Assembly: GCA_021414305.1 (NCBI GenBank)
Contig: JAIOOS010000023.1
Coordinates: 99,188-163,187 of the forward strand
Direction of reading: 5' to 3'
Source of the DNA: Burkholderiales bacterium
GTDB lineage: Bacteria > Pseudomonadota > Gammaproteobacteria > Burkholderiales > Burkholderiaceae_C
DNA: 64,000 bases
The notes under the pieces are model-generated. The model had not been told where the DNA came from and did no database searches. It saw nothing but the letters and a program-made list of their open reading frames with translations. The position numbers and the translations under genes were made by a program. Below, piece by piece: positions 10,044-17,597 of this stretch (positions are counted from its first letter, which is position 1; each line of letters begins with the position of its first letter).

Positions 10044-10427
10044 ATGCCGAACATGGACCTGCCGACCCAATCCCACCTCAAGGCCCTGCGCGACCTGCTC
10101 GAGTACCGCCGGGGCGAGCTGCGCGCCGAAGTGCAGGCCGCCGAGCGGGAACGGCAGGCCCTGGCCGAGGCTGCCGAGGCCGGCGTCGCCGACCGCAAGG
10201 ACGAGGCCATGAAAGGCCAGCTCTCGGCCCTGAGCGGCCAGCAGGAAGAGCGCGAGCGCGAAGAGCTGCATCAGGTCGAGGCGGCGCTCGGCCGGCTCGA
10301 CCGCGGAACCTACGGCGATTGCGAGGATTGCGCCGAGCCGATTCCCCTGAAGCGGCTCCTGGTCCAGCCCGCGGCGACACGCTGCGCGGGCTGCCAGACC
10401 CGCCTGGAGGGCCACCCGCGTTCATGA
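10044..10427 (+). CDS. DksA/TraR-family zinc-finger protein
   Basis: 127 residues. A charged coiled-coil region (about 10-85) is followed by a C4 zinc finger with cysteines at about 93, 96, 114 and 117 (GDCEDCAEPIP and ATRCAGCQ). DksA-family proteins enter the secondary channel of RNA polymerase and modulate initiation, often with ppGpp. The N-terminal coiled coil is shorter than in true DksA (about 150 residues) and the coiled-coil tip Asp-Asp pair is not obvious, so this is better called a DksA-like paralogue. A second in-frame ATG lies at 10053. The following DUF6629 gene starts 18 bp downstream. Confidence 0.8.
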   Translation: MPNMDLPTQSHLKALRDLLEYRRGELRAEVQAAERERQALAEAAEAGVADRKDEAMKGQLSALSGQQEEREREELHQVEAALGRLDRGTYGDCEDCAEPIPLKRLLVQPAATRCAGCQTRLEGHPRS

Positions 10428-10445
10428 GCTGAGCGCGCCACCGGA

Positions 10446-11102
10446 ATGTGCTTTTCCGCCACCGCGAGCTTTTCCGCCGCGGCCGGGTTGGCCGGGCTGG
10501 GCGTGCTCACGATGAAGTCGGCGCGCAGCCGGCGGGAGCTCCCGTTCGCGGCGATCCCGTTCCTGTTCGCCGTCCAGCAGCTGATCGAAGGCGTGCTCTG
10601 GACCAGCTTTCATGGCGATGCGCCAGGCCTGACCCGAGCGATGACGCTGGCCTACCTGTTCTTCTCCCACGTGCTCTGGCCGGTCTTCATTCCCGTCGCC
10701 GTGATGCTGATCGAGCCCTCGCCGTCGCGGCGCCGCGATCTCTTCATCCTCGTTGGCGCGGGCGTCGCCGTCAGCGCCTGGCTGGCGTACCAGACGCTGA
10801 CGCACGGCGTCGAGTCGCATCCCGAAGGAAGGCACATCGAATACGCGTTGCCGCTGGCGCTCGGCGTCGGGACGACGGTCCTGTACGTCCTGTCGACGGT
10901 CGCCAGCCTCGTCCTGTCGTCCCATCGGACGGTGAGGGTCTTCGGCGTGCTGACCCTGCTGGCCTTCGTCGTCACCTATGCGTTCTATTCGCATTGGTGG
11001 GTGTCGGTGTGGTGCTTCTTCGCCGCCTTGCTCAGCGCGGTGGTGCTGCTGCACTTCAGGCTCGCGCCGAACGCGCTCCGGGAGGCTGGAACCGGCGCTT
11101 GA
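10446..11102 (+). CDS. DUF6629 family integral membrane protein
   Basis: 218-residue polytopic membrane protein, about six or seven hydrophobic helices. The N-terminus MCFSATASFSAAAGLAGLG is the hallmark of the DUF6629 family, in which the Cys-Phe-Ser start is conserved. The function of the family is unknown. The short spacing after the DksA-like gene suggests co-transcription, and both are followed by a UspA gene, so a stress-related role is possible but unproven. There is no convincing Shine-Dalgarno sequence directly before the ATG; the conserved N-terminus decides the start. Confidence 0.7.
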   Translation: MCFSATASFSAAAGLAGLGVLTMKSARSRRELPFAAIPFLFAVQQLIEGVLWTSFHGDAPGLTRAMTLAYLFFSHVLWPVFIPVAVMLIEPSPSRRRDLFILVGAGVAVSAWLAYQTLTHGVESHPEGRHIEYALPLALGVGTTVLYVLSTVASLVLSSHRTVRVFGVLTLLAFVVTYAFYSHWWVSVWCFFAALLSAVVLLHFRLAPNALREAGTGA

Positions 11103-11168
11103 GATGGATCAAGGCGCGCCGCGCCTGCGTTGCCACACTCGGTCCGTTGCAATAACGGCGAGTTCGTC

Positions 11169-11633
11169 ATGTACAAGCGCATCCTCGTTCCGGTCGACGG
11201 CAGCCCGACCTCGACGCGCGGCCTCGACGAAGCCATCCAGCTGGCGAAGCTGACCGGCGCGAGCATCCGGCTCGTCCACGTCCTCGACCAGATGGTCTTC
11301 ATGACCGCCATGGAGACCTACACGATCGACGTGATCGGCATCCTCAAGGAGGCCGGCGAGCGGATCATGCAGGAGATGAAGGCCCGGGTCGCCGCCAGCG
11401 GCATCGACGTCACGACCTTCGTGTCCGAGGCCCTGCCGGGACGCGTCTGCGATGTCGTCGCCGAGCAGGCGAAGGCGTTCGACGCCGACCTGATCGTCCT
11501 CGGCACCCATGGCCGGCGCGGCGTCGGACGCCTCCTCATCGGCAGCGATGCAGAGCAGATCGTCCGCATCGCCAGCGTTCCCGTGCTGCTGGTCCGGGCG
11601 ACGCCCGAGGCCGGCGCCAAGACAGGCACGTGA
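11169..11633 (+). CDS. universal stress protein, UspA family
   Basis: 154-residue cytoplasmic protein with one Usp domain. It opens with YKRILVPVDGSPTS and ends with the ATP-binding pattern G-2x-G-9x-G-S in GTHGRRGVGRLLIGSDAEQI. The presence of that pattern places it with ATP-binding Usp proteins rather than the non-binding UspA subgroup. Such proteins are induced by starvation or respiratory stress. The ATG at 11169 was chosen over an upstream in-frame ATG at 11130 because the domain begins immediately. It precedes the diguanylate cyclase gene after a 160-base gap in which I see no gene. Confidence 0.85.
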   Translation: MYKRILVPVDGSPTSTRGLDEAIQLAKLTGASIRLVHVLDQMVFMTAMETYTIDVIGILKEAGERIMQEMKARVAASGIDVTTFVSEALPGRVCDVVAEQAKAFDADLIVLGTHGRRGVGRLLIGSDAEQIVRIASVPVLLVRATPEAGAKTGT

Positions 11634-11795
11634 CCGCCTGAGGGACGTCGACACGGCACTCGTCGGGACGCTGTCGCGACACGTCGCCGACGAGTTCGTC
11701 GAGCAGGTCCGGGAGGGGCAGGCAGATATCATCCCGATCAGCGCCAGTGCTCGTTGTCAGGCAGGGACAGCACTCGACGGAGGTACGGCGAAACG

Positions 11796-12728
11796 GTGAC
11801 CGGGGAAATTCGAATCGAAGAGAAGGAAGACATCGGCGCGCTGCTCGTCGAACTGGTCGACTGCCTTGACGCCATGGTCGCCTACTGGGACCACGAGCAG
11901 CGTTGTCGCTTCGCCAACAAGGCCTACGAGAAATGGTTCGGCCGCGGTCGGCAGGAGCTGCTCGGAATCTCGCTGCGAGAGCTCCTCGGCCCGCTTTACG
12001 AGATGAACCGGCCGCACATCGAGGCCGCCTACCGCGGCGAAAAGCAGGTGTTCGAGCGCGCCATTCCGCGGCTCGATGGAAACGGCGTGCGGCACAGCCT
12101 TGCGACCTACCTTCCGCGACTGGTCGACGGTCGGGTCGCCGGGATCTTCGTGCACGTGGCCGACGTCGAGCCGCTGAAGCGCCTGGAGATCGAGCTCAAG
12201 ATCGCGCTTGGCGAGGCCGAGAGACTCGCCACGCACGACTTCCTCACCGGCCTGCCGAACCGACGGTTGCTGGACGACCGAATGGCCGAAGCGCTGCTTC
12301 GTGCAAGACGGAGCGGGGAACCGGTATTCGCCCTCTGCATCGACGTCGACCGCTTCAAGTCGATCAACGACGTCCACGGCCATGCGATCGGCGACAAGCT
12401 GCTGATCGAGATCGCGGCTCGCCTCGTGTCCTGCGTTCGCGACTACGACACCGTCGCACGGCTCGGTGGCGACGAGTTCTTCGTGCTGATCTCCGGACCG
12501 GCCGCGGGCGAGGGAATAGAGCCACTCGCGCAACGCATCGTCGAGGTGGCCAGGCGTCCCTTCGAAGTCGACCGCGCCGTTCTGAGACCTTCGATCAGCG
12601 TCGGCGTCGCCCAGTTTCCTCTGCACGGCGCGACCAAGGAGGAACTGATGCTGGCGTCGGACCGCGCGCTCTATGCGGCGAAAGAGGCCGGTGGGGATCG
12701 CCTTTGCGTTCCTCAGTCGTCCCCGTAG
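11796..12728 (+). CDS. PAS domain-containing diguanylate cyclase (GGDEF)
   Basis: 310 residues from a GTG at 11796, preceded by GGAGG about 12 bases upstream; an ATG at 11754 would add 14 poorly fitting residues. A PAS domain (about 15-130) is followed by a GGDEF domain (about 145-305) with intact GGDEF at 224-228, so it should make cyclic di-GMP from two GTP. The product-inhibition I-site RxxD is present (RDYD, 215-218), exactly five residues before GGDEF. No transmembrane segment, so signals would be sensed in the cytoplasm through the PAS domain. Its 3' end overlaps the convergent small gene by 16 bases. Confidence 0.85.
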   Translation: MTGEIRIEEKEDIGALLVELVDCLDAMVAYWDHEQRCRFANKAYEKWFGRGRQELLGISLRELLGPLYEMNRPHIEAAYRGEKQVFERAIPRLDGNGVRHSLATYLPRLVDGRVAGIFVHVADVEPLKRLEIELKIALGEAERLATHDFLTGLPNRRLLDDRMAEALLRARRSGEPVFALCIDVDRFKSINDVHGHAIGDKLLIEIAARLVSCVRDYDTVARLGGDEFFVLISGPAAGEGIEPLAQRIVEVARRPFEVDRAVLRPSISVGVAQFPLHGATKEELMLASDRALYAAKEAGGDRLCVPQSSP

Positions 12729-12955
12729 GCCTGCCGCTTCGCGAGGCGCATGAACGCCTCTTCGGGCGAGTCGACCTCCTGCTGCAGTTCGCGCAAGGCG
12801 TCCTCGGTCTCCTGGCCGGCCTGGGCAAGCCGTGCGTTGAGATGCGACTTCAGCATTCGGCTCTCCTCGAACTCGTGGCGCAGGAAGTCGTCGCTGGGAA
12901 CGCCGAGCTCCGTGGCGCGCGCCAGGCGGGCGCGCAGGGCGTCGATGCGGCTCAT
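12713..12955 (-). CDS. small coiled-coil-like hypothetical protein
   Basis: 80 residues, highly charged and predicted helical by eye (SRMLKSHLNARLAQAGQETE, then ALRELQQEVDSPEEAF). I do not recognise a family. Its ATG overlaps the TGA of the upstream 323-residue gene by 4 bp, a tight translational coupling that argues it is real and works with that protein. Its 3' end overlaps the convergent diguanylate cyclase by 16 bases. It could be an accessory subunit, or a former C-terminal coiled-coil part of the upstream protein that became a separate chain (inference). Confidence 0.55.
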   Translation of the reverse strand: MSRIDALRARLARATELGVPSDDFLRHEFEESRMLKSHLNARLAQAGQETEDALRELQQEVDSPEEAFMRLAKRQAYGDD

Positions 12956-13923
12956 GGCCGGGAGGCTCGTGCGTGCACCAGCCAGAGCGCTTCGAAGTCG
13001 AGTCGCCGCGACGCCGAGATGCTCCACGCATGGATCGCCGCCTCGGCCGCCGAGCCGACGTCGCCGGCAGGCTCGCCGGCCAGCCCGGCCCGGGCGGGCG
13101 AGAACACCGGATGCTGTGCGGGCTCGGGCGCCTCGTCGTCGAGTCCGGGCATGAACAGGCGCGCGTCGCCGACTTTCACCGCCAGGTCGCTGCCCAGCCA
13201 GCTTTCCAGTCGGTCCAGAACCAGCGGGCCGAGGCTCACGACGTGGGCCAGGCCGCCCACCTTTCGGGCGATCGCCCGGGCGTCGATGTGGCCGCAATTC
13301 TCCCAGTCACGGCTTTCGCTCGAGGCCGGGCTCGAGCCCAACGCCAGGACCGGCATCGTCCGGCGGGGGCTCAGCAGGTGCTCACGGAAGCTGGCGAACG
13401 CCGCCTCGTTGAGGACCTGCCTCGGCGCCGTGCAGACCCGATACCCGCCGTCGTCGAACGGCAGGTGGTCGATGAGCCCGCACAGAAAGCCGGGCTGGGC
13501 GATGAGAAGCCGGGCGTCGGCCTGGCCGAGGAAGCCGGTGCTGACGAAGAGCAGGTCCTGGTCGCCATGGCCGAGGAACAGCACCCGCGTTTCCCACAGG
13601 CGGCTTGCGCTCAGATCGGGGCGGATTCCCCTGAACGACCAGGCGAAGCCGCCGTCGCGAGCGCTGACCACCTGCACCTGAGACGCGCCGAGACGCGTCT
13701 CGAGGTCATCGTCGGCGTACTCGTTCCTGCCTTCGAACAGGTCGGGCCACTTGCGAGCGCCCCAGGCCAGCACGTTTTCGCGCAGGTATTCGCGGCTGTA
13801 GCCATTGCCGCCGTCTTGCAGCAGGGCGGTCAGCGTCGTCGTGTGAAGCGTCCGGGGCACCTCCCGCTTTGGCGCTCGGGTCGCGGCGTCGGTTTGTCGG
13901 CTCGCTTGCGTGACAGGGGGCAT
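12952..13923 (-). CDS. hypothetical protein, unrecognised family
   Basis: 323 residues, no signal peptide or membrane segment. I do not recognise it. The first 40 residues are polar and probably disordered; residues about 60-135 look beta-rich (SQVQVVSARDGGFAWSFRG, then WETRVLFLGHGDQDLLFVST); a further segment GLAHVVSLGPLVLDRLESWL leads to DARLFMPGLD around residue 265; the end is Ala/Pro-rich and then helical. The pattern recalls parts of larger uncharacterised bacterial proteins, from memory only. It is coupled by a 4-bp overlap to the 80-residue gene and lies 140 bp downstream of the DUF4404 gene on the same strand. Confidence 0.6.
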   Translation of the reverse strand: MPPVTQASRQTDAATRAPKREVPRTLHTTTLTALLQDGGNGYSREYLRENVLAWGARKWPDLFEGRNEYADDDLETRLGASQVQVVSARDGGFAWSFRGIRPDLSASRLWETRVLFLGHGDQDLLFVSTGFLGQADARLLIAQPGFLCGLIDHLPFDDGGYRVCTAPRQVLNEAAFASFREHLLSPRRTMPVLALGSSPASSESRDWENCGHIDARAIARKVGGLAHVVSLGPLVLDRLESWLGSDLAVKVGDARLFMPGLDDEAPEPAQHPVFSPARAGLAGEPAGDVGSAAEAAIHAWSISASRRLDFEALWLVHARASRP

Positions 13924-14063
13924 GGCGCTCCAGGACGGCAGGTAGGACCGTGGGCCGCCCTTGGCAGGGTCGAATGGGGCGGCACGCCAAGATAGGACGG
14001 CCGCGTCGTCACGTCTGTACGCTGACGAACACAGTGCATCGCCTTCGGCGGCGCCGCAGAGCC

Positions 14064-14333
14064 TCAGATTCCCATCTGGCCCAGCTTCTCCACCACCTCG
14101 TTCATCACCGTGGCGATGCGCGGGTGGGAGACCTCGAAGGCGAGGACCGAGGTCTTGAGCTGCTCGCCGAGGCTCGCGTCGGCGCCCGCGGCCTTCGGAT
14201 CCGCCAGCGTCCGCTCGATGTCCTCGATCAGTTTTTCGAGCCGCAGCCGCGCCTCCCGGTCGCCGATGTCCAGCGCCTGGATCTCGGAACGGAGCTTGGC
14301 CAGGGAATCGTCAAGATGGGTCATGCCGGTCAT
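14064..14333 (-). CDS. DUF4404 family protein
   Basis: 89 residues ending in KLGQMGI. The C-terminal FEVSHPRIATVMNEVVEKLG and the Met-Gly-Ile end are features I associate with DUF4404, a family of small helical proteins of unknown function. The start at 14333 overlaps the TGA of the upstream 88-residue gene (ATGA); an alternative ATG at 14324 would remove three residues. Probably third in an operon with the C25-like peptidase and the 88-residue protein. Nothing in the sequence suggests export. Confidence 0.7.
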   Translation of the reverse strand: MTGMTHLDDSLAKLRSEIQALDIGDREARLRLEKLIEDIERTLADPKAAGADASLGEQLKTSVLAFEVSHPRIATVMNEVVEKLGQMGI

Positions 14334-14596
14334 GTTGCACCATCTCCGGGGACGACCTCGTAGGAATCGACGATGAACTGCCCCGCCGAGACCAGGCCGA
14401 CGCCGCGGATCCGTTTTCCCGCCAGGCGCTCGAGCTCCGCGTCGCCGAACGGCGGGCCGCCCTTGCGGCGCAGCTTGAATTCGCCCCTGGCGCACACCAG
14501 CACGGCGGCCTCGTGGTCGCTCTTGGAGCCGGGATTGATGCGCTTGACGACGACGCGGCCTTCGAGCCGCGTCGCCTTGTCGGTCGGGTCTGCCAT
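14330..14596 (-). CDS. small hypothetical protein (88 residues)
   Basis: Soluble 88-residue protein with alternating strand-like segments (LEGRVVVKRINPGSKSDHEA, then AAVLVCARGEFKLRRKG and QFIVDSYEVV), which would fit a small beta-barrel such as an OB-fold, by eye only. No family is recognised. It begins 26 bp after the stop of the C25-like peptidase gene and its TGA overlaps the DUF4404 start, so the three genes are likely co-transcribed. Confidence 0.6.
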   Translation of the reverse strand: MADPTDKATRLEGRVVVKRINPGSKSDHEAAVLVCARGEFKLRRKGGPPFGDAELERLAGKRIRGVGLVSAGQFIVDSYEVVPGDGAT

Positions 14597-14622
14597 CGGC
14601 CGATGCTAGCCCGCGTCGGCCC

Positions 14623-16179
14623 CTAGCGGCTGTGAACCCGCCGGATGTGGACCAGCCGGCCGTGCTCGAGCGTGGCGATGATGGCGGTCAGTTGCGGCCG
14701 GCGCAGCAGGCCTTCGCCGCCGGTGCGCCCCTGCACCACGTGGATCGTCCGCTCGCGCCGGCTGGCCCGGGTGGGGGCCGAGGCCGCACGCGCCGCCCCG
14801 GCCGGAAACCGAACCCGGTACGAGCGCCAGGTCGTGGTGGTCAGGCCCGACTCGCGCGCTGCCGCCTCTAGCAGCTGCTTGACCGCTGGCGTCGGCCTGA
14901 GGCTCGCCGGGTTGGCTGCGCCCACCGTGTGCGCGAGGTTGTGGCCGGTCCGGCTCAGGCGTTCGCGCCTGAACGCCCGTGCCCCGTCGGAGATGACGCC
15001 GGACTTGCGCGCGCTCTTGATCGCTGCCGTCTTCGAGAAGGCATGGCTCACGTGCTTCACCGCATGGACCGAGGGGTCGCCGAGCAGGTTGAACTGCACC
15101 GCGGTCTTCAGGTCGCTGGGGTCGAGGTGCGAGTACTGCGCCACGTACTTCTGCCGCGCTTCCAGGGCGGCCCGGCCGAGCGAGCCGCCGTTCAGCACGC
15201 CCTCGAGGAAGAAGCGGCAGATCAGGTCGGCCTGGCCGTTGCCTTCGCTGGGCCCGTAGGCGATGTTGCTGCTGCCGAAGAAGCCGTATGCGCCTTCGGC
15301 GAGGTAGGTGCTGCTGATGCCGCGGGCGCCGTCGGCTTTCGCCGGGTTGTAGAGCTCGGCGCCATAGCAGCACTCGGCGGCGATCACCGAGCCCTCGGTC
15401 ACCCGGCCAGGCAGGCGGGCGGAGTCGTGGGCGTCGAAGAACTTCTTCTTCGGGAACTCGCCGAAGTACTTCGGCGAGAGGGTGTCGCCGTGGCAGTTGA
15501 TGAAGTGCACCCGCGGCGCCAGCTGCGCCTTGCTCCAGGCCGGGCCGCCCGGCGGCGAGGTGAGCACGGCGGAACCGGGGCCGAACAGGGTTTCGGCCGA
15601 GAGCCGGGTCGACTTCTCCCAGACCTTGGCGCTGAGGGCGAAGTGGCCGCTGTAGTCGCTCTTGTCGCGGCAGGTGTGGCCGGCGGCGACGCGGATCAGC
15701 CGCACCAGCAGCTCCGGGCTGGTCGCGCCCTTCTCGTCGGGCAGGCGGCCGACGACCCGGGTCGGGCCGAGGAAGCGCGCGGGGCTGCGGGCGAACGGCG
15801 CGTCGCAGGCATAGGGCAGGTCGCTCGGCACGTTGGGGTCGCCGTCGTCCTCGTCGGTGCCGTGCATCGGGTTCGTCAGGCGGATCTGCGGCACCACGTC
15901 CGTCGCGCCGAGGATCATCAGGTAGTCGGGCCGGTACTTGCGGTAGACGGCATCGATCGCCGCCTTGGCGCCGCGCTCGTCGGTCGTGCTCGCCACGGGC
16001 GCGCCGCCGGCGGCCTTCATGTCGGCCGCCGAATCGAGGGCGACCAGGCGGCTCTTCAGGCCGCGCGCCACGTCGCTCGCCTTGAGCGCCGCCAGTGCCG
16101 CCGTGACCTGGGCGTACCGGGCGCCGTACTTGCCGCGCAGCGCGGCGACGTTGGTGACGATGACCTTGTCGATCTGCAT
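14623..16179 (-). CDS. caspase-fold cysteine peptidase-like protein, C25 (gingipain) related
   Basis: 518 residues. The core resembles peptidase family C25: DYLMILGATDVVPQ (about 86-98), SDLPYACDAPFARSPARFLG leading to VVGRLP, the catalytic-type histidine in HFINCHGD (His about 230), the catalytic-type cysteine in AAECCYGAELY (about 270-271), then GAYGFFGSSNIAYG and LLGDPSVH. The His-Gly and Cys dyad order is that of clan CD (caspases, gingipains). Unlike gingipains there is no signal peptide, so it should be cytoplasmic. A C-terminal part from about 380 is basic and unassigned. GGAGG precedes the ATG by 5 bases. Target and role unknown; followed by small genes on the same transcript. Confidence 0.65.
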   Translation of the reverse strand: MQIDKVIVTNVAALRGKYGARYAQVTAALAALKASDVARGLKSRLVALDSAADMKAAGGAPVASTTDERGAKAAIDAVYRKYRPDYLMILGATDVVPQIRLTNPMHGTDEDDGDPNVPSDLPYACDAPFARSPARFLGPTRVVGRLPDEKGATSPELLVRLIRVAAGHTCRDKSDYSGHFALSAKVWEKSTRLSAETLFGPGSAVLTSPPGGPAWSKAQLAPRVHFINCHGDTLSPKYFGEFPKKKFFDAHDSARLPGRVTEGSVIAAECCYGAELYNPAKADGARGISSTYLAEGAYGFFGSSNIAYGPSEGNGQADLICRFFLEGVLNGGSLGRAALEARQKYVAQYSHLDPSDLKTAVQFNLLGDPSVHAVKHVSHAFSKTAAIKSARKSGVISDGARAFRRERLSRTGHNLAHTVGAANPASLRPTPAVKQLLEAAARESGLTTTTWRSYRVRFPAGAARAASAPTRASRRERTIHVVQGRTGGEGLLRRPQLTAIIATLEHGRLVHIRRVHSR

Positions 16180-16380
16180 GGAGCCTCCGCTGGAGTTCGT
16201 TGTCTGGCGCGCGGATCATTGCGCCGGACCGGGGCGATGGGAAGCTGGCAGGCCTCACAGGGTCGCCCCCGCCCGATCGCCCGGCGACAGGGAGCCATTG
16301 GCCGGCAATGGCTCCATCGGGCGATGTGCGGCCGGCGGCACTTCAGCACACTGGCATCCTTGTCAAAGGAGGAACCCGCC

Positions 16381-16533
16381 ATGTCTCCCGTCTCCCGCTG
16401 GCTTCGTCTCACGCTCCTGGCGTGCGTGGCTGCCGTCGTGATGGCCGTGTACGCCCCGGCCGATCAGCGCGACGGCGGCTGGGCGCCCGAGGCGCTGCGG
16501 TCGGCTCCGGAAGCGGCGGCGGCGCACGGCTGA
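16381..16533 (+). CDS. small single-pass membrane protein
   Basis: 50 residues: a short basic N-terminus, one hydrophobic segment (LTLLACVAAVVMAVYA, about 9-24) and a polar tail. An excellent Shine-Dalgarno sequence AAAGGAGG lies 8 bases upstream of the ATG, the strongest in this region, which is the main support for calling it. It could be a small inner-membrane protein or a secreted peptide with an uncleaved signal. The deaminase gene starts 14 bases after its stop, suggesting an operon. No family recognised. Confidence 0.5.
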   Translation: MSPVSRWLRLTLLACVAAVVMAVYAPADQRDGGWAPEALRSAPEAAAAHG

Positions 16534-16547
16534 GCAACAATCGGCCG

Positions 16548-17048
16548 ATGGACGACGAGACCCACCTGGCCGAGGCCTATCGCCTCGCCGCCCTCGGCCA
16601 CGCCCAGGGCGGCTGCCCGATCGGCGGCGTGCTGGTCGACAACGACAGCGGCGCGGTCCTCGGCCGCGGCCACAACGCGCTGGTGCAGGAGGGCAACCCG
16701 ATCGTCCATGGCGAGATGGCGGCGCTGCGCGATGCCGGCCGGCTGCGGAACCGGCACCGCACGACCATGGTCACGACCCTGCAGCCGTGCTTCATGTGCG
16801 CGGGAACGATCGTCCAGTTCGGCATCCCGCGGGTCGTGATCGGCGACACCGCCAACGCGGCCAGCGACGAGACGATCCGCTTCATGCGGGACAAGGGCGT
16901 CGAGGTCATCGTCGCCGACCCGGCAACGAGCGCGGCGGCGCGCGACTGCATCGCCCTGGTGGCGCGGTTCCGCCGCGAGCGGCCCGACCTCTGGCTCGAG
17001 GACTGGGGCGGCGGAGTCAACCCGGCGCTGCGGCCCGCGGGTTCCTAG
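16548..17048 (+). CDS. nucleoside/cytosine deaminase (zinc-dependent, yeast cytosine-deaminase type)
   Basis: 166 residues, CDA superfamily. Zinc ligands and the catalytic glutamate are visible: His54 and Glu56 in VHGEMAAL, Cys81 and Cys84 in PCFMCAG. The C-terminus LWLEDWGG resembles the end of yeast-type cytosine deaminase (WFEDIGE), and the length (about 160) fits that group better than tRNA adenosine deaminase TadA, which also has a different PC motif. The expected reaction is hydrolytic deamination of a free base such as cytosine to uracil. Its last four bases overlap the convergent cyclic-nucleotide-binding gene. Confidence 0.78.
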   Translation: MDDETHLAEAYRLAALGHAQGGCPIGGVLVDNDSGAVLGRGHNALVQEGNPIVHGEMAALRDAGRLRNRHRTTMVTTLQPCFMCAGTIVQFGIPRVVIGDTANAASDETIRFMRDKGVEVIVADPATSAAARDCIALVARFRRERPDLWLEDWGGGVNPALRPAGS

Positions 17049-17539
17049 GCCGCGAGGAACAGGCTCTCCCGGCCCGAGCCTTTCTCGCCCATCCGCAGGC
17101 GGAACAGCAGCTCGTCGGTGGCGCGCAGGCGCCGGCAGACCTCGCGGCAGATGTTCATCTGGATCAGGGCGAACTGCTCGGCGTCGCGCTCGAACAGGCG
17201 CAGCAGGTCGCTGGCGGCAAGCTCGAGGGCGCGGCATTCGGCCTCCGCGCGCACGCCGGCGCTGCGCCGGAACAGGTCCATCAGCGACATCTCGCCGAAG
17301 CAGTCGCCCGCGCCCATCTCGTGGACGACGTGGTCGCGTCCCTGCCAGCCCTTGACGACCGCGGCGCGGCCGGCCTCCAGCACGAACATCGAATTCGCCT
17401 CGTCGTGCTCGCGGAAGAAGAAGGATCCGGCGGGCACCGTCACGCCGCGCGACTGCTCGAGCAGGAACTGCAGGGTGTCCTCGCGGATCGCGCCGAAGAC
17501 CGCCATTCGCTGCAACAGTTCGATCCGGCTCGGCTGCAC
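17045..17539 (-). CDS. cyclic nucleotide-binding domain protein without HTH
   Basis: 164 residues: a single CAP-type cNMP-binding domain (about 8-130) with GAGDCFGEMSLMD and RSAGVRAEAECRALELA, matching the phosphate-binding cassette. The arginine and glutamate of that cassette are present, so nucleotide binding is possible. A short helical C-terminus follows but no DNA-binding helix-turn-helix, so it is not a Crp-type regulator by itself. GTG start at 17539 with GGGAGG 7 bases upstream. A hairpin lies directly upstream in the leader. Partner unknown. Confidence 0.75.
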   Translation of the reverse strand: MQPSRIELLQRMAVFGAIREDTLQFLLEQSRGVTVPAGSFFFREHDEANSMFVLEAGRAAVVKGWQGRDHVVHEMGAGDCFGEMSLMDLFRRSAGVRAEAECRALELAASDLLRLFERDAEQFALIQMNICREVCRRLRATDELLFRLRMGEKGSGRESLFLAA

Positions 17540-17548
17540 GGCGTCCTC

Positions 17549-17569
17549 CCTCGGCCGGAGGGGCCGAGG
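17549..17569 (-). promoter_or_regulatory. hairpin in the leader of the cyclic-nucleotide-binding gene
   Basis: Perfect 8-bp inverted repeat CCTCGGCC / GGCCGAGG with a 5-base loop. On the minus strand it places part of the ribosome-binding region next to the stem, so folding could affect translation of the downstream gene; it could also help end transcription from ureG. There is no T-run, so it is not a classical terminator. Confidence 0.35.
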
Positions 17570-17597
17570 TCGCAGTGTAGGACCGGCGATCCTGGAT

